Source of the DNA: Vulcanimicrobiota bacterium
Lineage (GTDB): Bacteria > Vulcanimicrobiota > Vulcanimicrobiia > Vulcanimicrobiales > Vulcanimicrobiaceae
Assembly (NCBI GenBank): GCA_013036095.1
Contig: JAAXCW010000001.1
Location: forward strand, 186,001-250,000
DNA: 64,000 bases
Direction of reading: 5' to 3'
The position numbers and the translations under genes are program-made. The notes below the pieces were generated by a model that did no database searches, was not told the origin of the DNA, and saw nothing but the letters and a program-made list of their open reading frames with translations. Shown one piece after another: positions 58,430-64,000 of the stretch (position 1 is its first letter; each line of letters starts with the position of its first letter).

Positions 58430-59473
58430 CTATTGTGCGCTGTAGTTGAGCGTTCGAGAAACCGAGGATCCGTTGGTTGCCGTCGTCGTGATGATGACGG
58501 TCACGTGTCCCCCCGACGTCGTGTTGAGACTGACGGGAACGCTGAAGTCGCCGTTACCGTCGGCCGTCACGTCGGTCTGGAACGTGCCGGTCCCGATCGG
58601 AATGATTCCGAACGCTGTCGCGCTGGCCGTTGCAGCAACGTGCACCGCCGCGCCCGGACGCGTATGCCCGGTCAGCGTAAACGAGCTGCCGACCGTGCTG
58701 CCGTCGGGCGGGCTGATGTTATTGAGGACATTGCTCGTGGCGCCGGCCGCCGTTGTAAACGACCAGCTCTTATCAAACGTCGCGCCCGCGGTCGTGGTGC
58801 CGGTAACGCGCACGGTGTGCGTTCCCGGATTCAGCGCGAACGGCGCCGTTACGTTGAAGCTGCTCGAGCTCGCTTCAGTTGACGCGCTCACGTCTTGTCC
58901 ATCCACATAGACGTGCAGCGAATTGCGATCGACGGACTCGCTAAAGCTCGCGCGGATGTTCGGCTGGGTCGTACGGGCAGTCGTCGCCGGGCGCGCGTTC
59001 ACCAGCGAAAACGATGAATTCGAAGGCGGCACGTATGTCGAAGCCGAGCCGCTGCCCTGGATGTAGACGGTGTTGTTCGACGCGTTCCAGTTGACGTTTG
59101 CGCCGAGAGCTTGCGCTACAAAGCGTAACGGAACGAGCGTGCGCGCGCCTACCAGAAACGGCGCGACGTCCATATAGACCGTCTGCCCGTTCACGGTCGC
59201 CGCCGTCGAGCCGATATGCAGATGCACGCTGCGGCCGTTGCCCTGCGCGTTGATGTCGTTGTTGGCGTAAACGACCGTCGCTCCCAAGCGCTCGAAGACG
59301 CCGCGCAGGGGAACGAAAACTCTGCCGGCGCGCTCGATCGGCGGCTGATCGAATGTGATCGTTCCGCCGTTGACGACAACGTTGACACTTTGAGCTTGCA
59401 CCGGGGCTAGGCCGAAGCCGCCGATCAATGCGGCGGTCAGCGTCCACGCGGCAAGCCGTTTGACAGTAATCAT
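58430..59473 (-). CDS. Secreted copper-amine-oxidase-N (stalk) domain protein with Ig-like C terminus
   Basis: The 347-residue protein has a signal peptide (AAWTLTAALIGGFGLAPVQA) and a Cu_amine_oxidN1 stalk domain: INVVVNGGTITFDQPPIERAG, VFVPLRGVFERLGATVVY and LVPLRFVAQALGANVNWNASNNTVYI. From about 170 two Ig- or Big-like domains follow (VRVTGTTTAGATFDKSW, GSSFTLTGHTRPGAAVHV). It is probably an extracytoplasmic adhesion or scaffold protein. ATG 59473 is preferred, with GGAGGAAG upstream. A similar gene lies directly upstream. Confidence 0.88.
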   Translation of the reverse strand: MITVKRLAAWTLTAALIGGFGLAPVQAQSVNVVVNGGTITFDQPPIERAGRVFVPLRGVFERLGATVVYANNDINAQGNGRSVHLHIGSTAATVNGQTVYMDVAPFLVGARTLVPLRFVAQALGANVNWNASNNTVYIQGSGSASTYVPPSNSSFSLVNARPATTARTTQPNIRASFSESVDRNSLHVYVDGQDVSASTEASSSSFNVTAPFALNPGTHTVRVTGTTTAGATFDKSWSFTTAAGATSNVLNNISPPDGSTVGSSFTLTGHTRPGAAVHVAATASATAFGIIPIGTGTFQTDVTADGNGDFSVPVSLNTTSGGHVTVIITTTATNGSSVSRTLNYSAQ

Positions 59474-59514
59474 AGTTTTCTTTAACTTCCTCCGAGGCAC
59501 AGCAATTGTGCCGG

Positions 59515-60282
59515 CTACGTTGAATACGCGATGGTTCTTTGAGCTACCACACCGGTTGGCGAAGTCGAAGTGAGCGCGATGCGCAACGAACCGCCCGAAA
59601 CCGCGTTGATGCTTACGAGGATGGAGAAATTACCATTTGCGTCGGCCGTTGTGTTGTAACGGTTGACGCCCGTGGCGACTCCAACGACGCCGCCGAGCAA
59701 GCTTGCCGTAGCGGTAACGACCGCATGCACGGTCGAGCCCGGACGCGTGTGCCCCGAAAGCGTGAACGTTCCGCCGACATGCGTGTTGGGCGCGGGATTA
59801 AGCCGGTTCAGGACGTTCGTCGTTGTGCCGGCAACCGGCGGCGCCACGTTAGCGCTGCCGTTGCCCTGAATGTAAACGGTGTTGTTGGATTGGTTCCAGT
59901 TGACTGCTGCACCAAGCGACTGCGCGACAAAACGTAAGGGCACGAGCGTGCGCGCACCGATGAGAAACGGCGCAACGTCCATTGTGAGCGTCTGCCCGTT
60001 TACGACCGCCTGATTCGATCCGATATGCAAGTGCACACTGCGGCCGTTACCTTGGGCGTTGATATCGCCGTTGGCATAGACGACCGAAGCGCCGAGCCGT
60101 TCGAAGACGCCGCGCAGCGGCACGAAAACGCGTCCCGCGCGCTCGACGGGCGGCTGGTCGAACGTAACACCGGAGCCATTGACCACGATCGCGACGCTCT
60201 GCGCAACCGCCGGTGAGCCGGCCAGACTTCCAAACAGGGCTGCGGCCAGCGCCGCTGCGGCGAGCCGTTTGACGATCAGCAT
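59515..60282 (-). CDS. Secreted copper-amine-oxidase-N (stalk) domain protein, shorter paralogue
   Basis: The 255-residue protein is a tandem relative of the next gene: signal peptide (AAAALAAALFGSLAGSPAVA), IVVNGSGVTFDQPPVERAGRVFVPLRGVFERLGAS, GRSVHLHIGSNQAVVNGQ and LVPLRFVAQSLGAAVNWNQSNNTVYI, then only one Ig-like domain (GGTFTLSGHTRPGSTVHA). A hairpin sequesters its GGAGG site (60292-60314). It probably shares function with the larger copy. A hairpin GGCACA/TGTGCC (59496-59512) lies between the two genes. Confidence 0.88.
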   Translation of the reverse strand: MLIVKRLAAAALAAALFGSLAGSPAVAQSVAIVVNGSGVTFDQPPVERAGRVFVPLRGVFERLGASVVYANGDINAQGNGRSVHLHIGSNQAVVNGQTLTMDVAPFLIGARTLVPLRFVAQSLGAAVNWNQSNNTVYIQGNGSANVAPPVAGTTTNVLNRLNPAPNTHVGGTFTLSGHTRPGSTVHAVVTATASLLGGVVGVATGVNRYNTTADANGNFSILVSINAVSGGSLRIALTSTSPTGVVAQRTIAYST

Positions 60283-60291
60283 TGTCTAAAA

Positions 60292-60314
60292 CCTCCGAGA
60301 TCAAGTCTCAGAAG
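60292..60314 (-). promoter_or_regulatory. Hairpin enclosing the Shine-Dalgarno site of the shorter stalk gene
   Basis: In the mRNA sense (minus strand) CTTCTGAGA (60314-60306) pairs over nine positions, with two G-U pairs, with TCTCGGAGG (60300-60292) around the loop CTTGA. The right arm contains the GGAGG ribosome site 9 bases before the ATG. Opening of this stem could control translation. Confidence 0.5.
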
Positions 60315-60360
60315 GTTGCTTACCCAGAGTGCAGGCCGATAGCGGCAAGCGCCCGTCAGG

Positions 60361-63300
60361 TTATGAGGCGGGAACCCCCGCGGCGACGCCTCCGCCCTGG
60401 GGCTGAAGCTCTTGGCGGACCGCTTTTGCGTCCGCGCGCTTTTCCATGTACCCCATCCATGTGTTGTAGATCATCGGCACGATAAAGATCGTCAGCGCGA
60501 GCGAGCTCAGCAGCCCGCCGATGATGACGGTTCCCATCGCGGTACGCCATTCGCCGCCTTCGGCGTAGCCGAGCGAGAGCGGCAGCATGCCGAAGATCAT
60601 TGCCGCGGTCGTCATGAGAATGGGACGGAACCGGGTGGCCGAGGCGCGCAGGACCGCGTCACGCACGCGCATGCCGCGCTTCACGAGCGTATTCGAATAG
60701 TCAACCAACAAAATACCGTTCTTCGACACCAATCCGAAGAGCATGATGATGCCGAGCATCGATATGATGTTCAAGGACTGGCCCTGCTCAGGCTGGACCT
60801 TGCCCATGACGGCCAAGAAGATCAGCGCACCAATGATCGCAAGCGGAACCGAGAACATTACAATGAGCGGTTCGAGGAAGGAGCTGTACAGGATCACCAT
60901 CAGGATGTAGACGAGCACGAACGATGTGATCAGCGCGATACCCAAATTGACCATCGTCTCGCCGACCCATTGCGCGTTGCCTTGCGCGGCCGGTGTGACG
61001 CCGGAAGGTAAGAAGCCAGGCTCACGCAGTTTTTTCTGCAAGGGCGTGATCACTTGGCCGGTCGAGTAGCCGGGCAAGAGATCGCTGAAGACATTGACGA
61101 CGCGCTGCCGGTTCAAACGCTCGATGCGCGTCGGAGCCTTCGTCCACGTAAAAGTCGCAAGCGATCCCAACGGCACGAGCATCCCGTTACCTGCGCGCAC
61201 ACGCACGTTTTGCAGCGACGAGACGGCGTTGCGATCGGATTGCGGAAACTGTATGCGCACGTCGACGAGACCGTTCGGCGTGCGAACTTTGGTCGCGACG
61301 GCGCCGCCTACCGCGATGCGCGCGATGTTGGCAGCCGCCGAGGGAGCGACGCCCAAAAGCGCGGCCTTGGATTGATCGATGTCGACGTTCAAACGCGGCG
61401 CCGCGATCTCCGCGGAGGTCTGGACGTTAACCGTGCCGGGAACCGTTCGGAGGAATTTGGCGATCTTTTCGGCTGCCGGTCCGATTTGATCTTCGGGCCC
61501 GGTGATCGCGTACGATACGGCCGCTCCGCCTCCGCCGCCGCCTTCGGCCGCTACTTCGAACTCGCCGCCGGGAACCAAATATCCCAGCTTGCGGATCTGA
61601 GCGACTGCCTTATTTGTATCTTTGATGTACTTATCGTCCATCTGCGCCACGACTTGCGCAAAATTGCCGCCCGTAGTCGCGCCGAATCCGGAAGGCTTGC
61701 GTCCCACGGTCGAGCTCACGGATTTGACGCCCGGCATCTTCATGATGACGTTTTCCAATTGGCCGACGAACTTCGTGGTCGTCGCAATCGGCGTCCCGGT
61801 AGGATAACTCACCGTCATGCGGATGACGCCGGTTTGCTGCGCCGGGAAAAAGTCGAAGTTGATTCCGCCCAGCAACGCCATGACGACCCCAAGCGCGATG
61901 GGCCCCAGCAGGGTCGCGATCGTGAGCGGGCGATAGGTTCCGAGCGAACTCAAACCGCGCAACATGCGCGCAAAGGGATTCCTGGATTCGGTTTTGTTAT
62001 AGCCGAACATGCGGAGCACGAATGCCAGGCCATAGAAACCGGCCGTAACCGCAACGATAAACAGGTCCATCATGACGATGGTCATTCCGCCACCGCCCAC
62101 GAGCATAATCGAGTTGAGGAACAGCACGCCGCAGAGAAAGACCACGAAACTGCCGTGCGCCAGCGCAAACGGCAGCAGCTTGGCCTGGTAGTATTCCGTA
62201 AACGCTTCGTAGCGGTGAACGACGAAGTTCAACACCAACAGCGCCACGATGAAGACTGCGAAGACGTTGAGCAGGAACCAGCCCGTCATGTTGCCCAGCA
62301 AGAACATCCCGACCGAAACCGCCAGCAAAATAAAGTCTAACAACCGATTGTCGAGCGCGCGGACCCACTTCGGATCTCCCTCGGAACGGTTCAACATACT
62401 CCACTTCGCCGCCAGCAGCGGCGTGAGCGTGAACGATACGAAGAGCGAGAACAGTGTAGCGGTCACGACGACGGCGCCGTACTCCTTGAGGTATTGCCCC
62501 GTGATTCCCGGCAAGAACGCAATCGGCAGGAAGACGACCACGTCGACCATCGTGATGGCGACCGCGGCGCCGCCGATTTCGGATCGACCGTTGATCGCCG
62601 CGTCCACCGGCTTTTGCCCCAAGTCTCGATGTCGAGCGATATTTTCCAAGACCACAATCGAGTCGTCGACGAGGATACCGATGATCAGCGAGAGTCCCAT
62701 CATCGACAAGTCGTCGATGTGAAAGCCGAAGATCTTCATCAGAATGAACGTTGAGAGAATCGAACTCGGAATCGCGACGAGCACGACGACGGCGTTGCGC
62801 CACGCATGCAGGAAGAGCATCATAACGATAGCCGTCAGGAAGATGCCTTCGATCAACGATTGGCCAACGCCCCACAATTCCTTGGCGGTGAAATCGCCCG
62901 GCGCGTCTTCTTCCGTGAAACGCAGGTGCGGGAAGCGCGCCTCGATCGCCGCCATCTCCGTCCGTGCGATCTTGGTGGCCTTGATCTGATCCGCATCGAG
63001 CGTCGGGTTAATCGAGATGTAGACGCGCGGCTTGCCATTGAAGTGTGAGATCGTGCGCATCTCGAGATGGCTGTCGTAGACGTTCGCCACGTCGGCGATG
63101 TGCATGCCTGAAGCGCTCGCGCCGGCCACCGGAAGCGGAATCGCGAGAATATCGCCGGTGTTATTAATGTAGGAGTGAACCGCAACGGTCGCCTCTTGCG
63201 TCGGTTGGGTCATCATGCCGCCCGGGACGTTCAGGTTATCGGATGCGACCGCGCCGAAAATATCGCTGAGTGTTGCGTTGGTCGCAAGCAATTTGCCCGG

Positions 63301-63870
63301 AACCGGCTCGACGTGAAATTCGCGGCTCGCCGAACCGTAGACGTCGACGGACTGCACGTTGGGAATCTGTTCGATCATCGGTTTGACTTGGCTGGTGATG
63401 ATGTCGGCGATCTCCGCCTGCGAGAGCGAGCTGGAGCTGACGGCGATATCGAGCAGCGGCGGCTGCGAACTGCCGGCCTTGATCACATTGGGCGGATCGA
63501 CGTCGTTGGGCATGTAGATGCGCGCGGTATCCGTCCTGCGCTGCACGTCGACGGCGGCGAGATCGATATTGGTGCCGAGTTTGAAATAGACCGCGACCGA
63601 CGCTTGGCTCTCCTGGGCCGTGGCGGTGATGTGGTCGAGATTGTCGATGCCGGCCATCTGATCTTCGATCGGCTTGACGATCATCCGTTCCATATCTTGC
63701 GGCGAGGCGCCCGGATAGAACGAGCTCACCACGATCACGGGAAATTCCGTTCCCGGCGGATTCGAGCTGCGCCCCAGCTGCAGGAACGAAATCGTGCCAA
63801 AAATCGCGAGGGCTGCAAAAACCACCGCGGTGATGATGGGACGACTGATCGCGAACCGGGTCAACCACAT
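60361..63870 (-). CDS. RND/HAE1-type efflux transporter with central extra membrane segments
   Basis: The 1169-residue inner-membrane pump has the RND start WLTRFAISRPIITAVVFAAL, proton-relay Asp pair in ILVDDSIVVLENI and the porter domains. Between about residues 495 and 650 it carries an unusual stretch with several extra hydrophobic helices (LLDFILLAVSVGMFLLGNMTGWFLLNVFAVFIVALLVLNF, FVVFLCGVLFLNSIMLV, LFIVAVTAGFYGLAFVL) before YRPLTIATLLGPIALGV, where ordinary AcrB has a short cytosolic linker. It needs a membrane-fusion partner; none is seen downstream, so it may be upstream of the window's end. Confidence 0.92.
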   Translation of the reverse strand: MWLTRFAISRPIITAVVFAALAIFGTISFLQLGRSSNPPGTEFPVIVVSSFYPGASPQDMERMIVKPIEDQMAGIDNLDHITATAQESQASVAVYFKLGTNIDLAAVDVQRRTDTARIYMPNDVDPPNVIKAGSSQPPLLDIAVSSSSLSQAEIADIITSQVKPMIEQIPNVQSVDVYGSASREFHVEPVPGKLLATNATLSDIFGAVASDNLNVPGGMMTQPTQEATVAVHSYINNTGDILAIPLPVAGASASGMHIADVANVYDSHLEMRTISHFNGKPRVYISINPTLDADQIKATKIARTEMAAIEARFPHLRFTEEDAPGDFTAKELWGVGQSLIEGIFLTAIVMMLFLHAWRNAVVVLVAIPSSILSTFILMKIFGFHIDDLSMMGLSLIIGILVDDSIVVLENIARHRDLGQKPVDAAINGRSEIGGAAVAITMVDVVVFLPIAFLPGITGQYLKEYGAVVVTATLFSLFVSFTLTPLLAAKWSMLNRSEGDPKWVRALDNRLLDFILLAVSVGMFLLGNMTGWFLLNVFAVFIVALLVLNFVVHRYEAFTEYYQAKLLPFALAHGSFVVFLCGVLFLNSIMLVGGGGMTIVMMDLFIVAVTAGFYGLAFVLRMFGYNKTESRNPFARMLRGLSSLGTYRPLTIATLLGPIALGVVMALLGGINFDFFPAQQTGVIRMTVSYPTGTPIATTTKFVGQLENVIMKMPGVKSVSSTVGRKPSGFGATTGGNFAQVVAQMDDKYIKDTNKAVAQIRKLGYLVPGGEFEVAAEGGGGGGAAVSYAITGPEDQIGPAAEKIAKFLRTVPGTVNVQTSAEIAAPRLNVDIDQSKAALLGVAPSAAANIARIAVGGAVATKVRTPNGLVDVRIQFPQSDRNAVSSLQNVRVRAGNGMLVPLGSLATFTWTKAPTRIERLNRQRVVNVFSDLLPGYSTGQVITPLQKKLREPGFLPSGVTPAAQGNAQWVGETMVNLGIALITSFVLVYILMVILYSSFLEPLIVMFSVPLAIIGALIFLAVMGKVQPEQGQSLNIISMLGIIMLFGLVSKNGILLVDYSNTLVKRGMRVRDAVLRASATRFRPILMTTAAMIFGMLPLSLGYAEGGEWRTAMGTVIIGGLLSSLALTIFIVPMIYNTWMGYMEKRADAKAVRQELQPQGGGVAAGVPAS

Positions 63871-63942
63871 GATAGACGGATCCTACGCTCTCTTCTAAGC
63901 CGCACTTCCCCTAAAGTACGGTTCCGGGGCCCCGAGGGTTTC

Positions 63943-64000
63943 ATGCGCGAGAGAGGCTGGGGTTCCTTGACGGCGGAGCCGTCGAATGTTTATGCGCGAG
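63943..64000 (+). repeat. Direct repeat at the window edge with internal hairpin
   Basis: ATGCGCGAG occurs at 63943-63951 and again at 63992-64000, with a period of 49 bases. Between them GACGGC/GCCGTC (63969-63974, 63978-63983) form a hairpin with loop GGA. It looks like the beginning of a tandem array or another dispersed repeat, but the window ends here. The frame from ATG 63943 is open to the end, so a gene start is also possible. Confidence 0.35.

Noticed and set aside
1-64000. CRISPR arrays, tRNA and rRNA genes
   Set aside because: No regularly spaced identical repeats with unique spacers, no cloverleaf with a TTCGA-type arm and no rRNA landmarks were seen by reading. An automated scan would be needed to exclude an overlooked tRNA.

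Overview
The window is dense, GC-rich bacterial chromosome with 68 protein genes. Most lie in tightly coupled operons with overlapping stop and start codons, and GTG, TTG and probably CTG starts are common. The gene content points to a didermal, aerobic or facultative organism outside the well-studied phyla. It has a SufU-type Suf system, futalosine menaquinone genes, ETF:quinone oxidoreductase, a branched-chain-type 2-oxoacid dehydrogenase, an HAE1-type RND pump, a TonB-like protein and copper-amine-oxidase-N 'stalk' proteins. A Candidatus Eremiobacterota (WPS-2)-like bacterium would fit, but this is an inference from style and content, since no rRNA is present.

Layout. 1-3602: sufCDSU operon. 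3604-9622: a membrane protein, a GH125 mannosidase, a secreted protein, a methyltransferase and an ECF sigma factor coupled to an anti-sigma/O6-alkylguanine transferase fusion. 9649-9816: a structured RNA candidate ending in a strong terminator. 9835-16213: pcp, a PHP phosphoesterase with a histone-H1-like tail, an EF-G paralogue, an oligopeptide-binding lipoprotein and pyrE. 16210-19276: a divergent Sel1 / trypsin-Sel1 pair with a less GC-rich, accessory look. 19325-21356: a peroxiredoxin whose active-site codon is UGA (probable selenocysteine) behind a K+ channel with two RCK domains. 21355-29802: methyltransferase, thiGS, ETF-QO, a LOG-like protein, an RNA-type metallo-beta-lactamase, SixA, an FAD reductase and small proteins. 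29857-34265: two tandem E1-alpha genes, E1-beta and E2. 34983-42020: an unbroken co-directional run of queD, queE, mqnB, mqnD, namZ, glcD, glcE and an SDR39U1 epimerase. 42197-51524: secreted proteins, trxB, an HTH-MBL fusion, an ABC-2 exporter, a phosphoesterase, a DDAH-like protein and a YncE-phosphoesterase. 51571-58376: a minus-strand operon of SDR, M1 aminopeptidase, dacB, malic enzyme and response regulator. 58430-63870: two stalk-domain paralogues and an RND transporter.

Five loci carry a dispersed repeat (TGTCATCCTGAGC ... GTCGAAGGACGA ... CGAGCAGCG) whose short hairpins differ in sequence but keep their pairing. A fragment of it is embedded in frame in the EF-G paralogue, and two inverted copies flank a GNAT gene.

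The most notable candidates for undescribed biology are the ECF sigma with an anti-sigma-AGT fusion (a possible alkylation sensor that replaces Ada logic), the TPG-Sec peroxiredoxin coupled to an RCK channel, and the repeat family with covarying hairpins.
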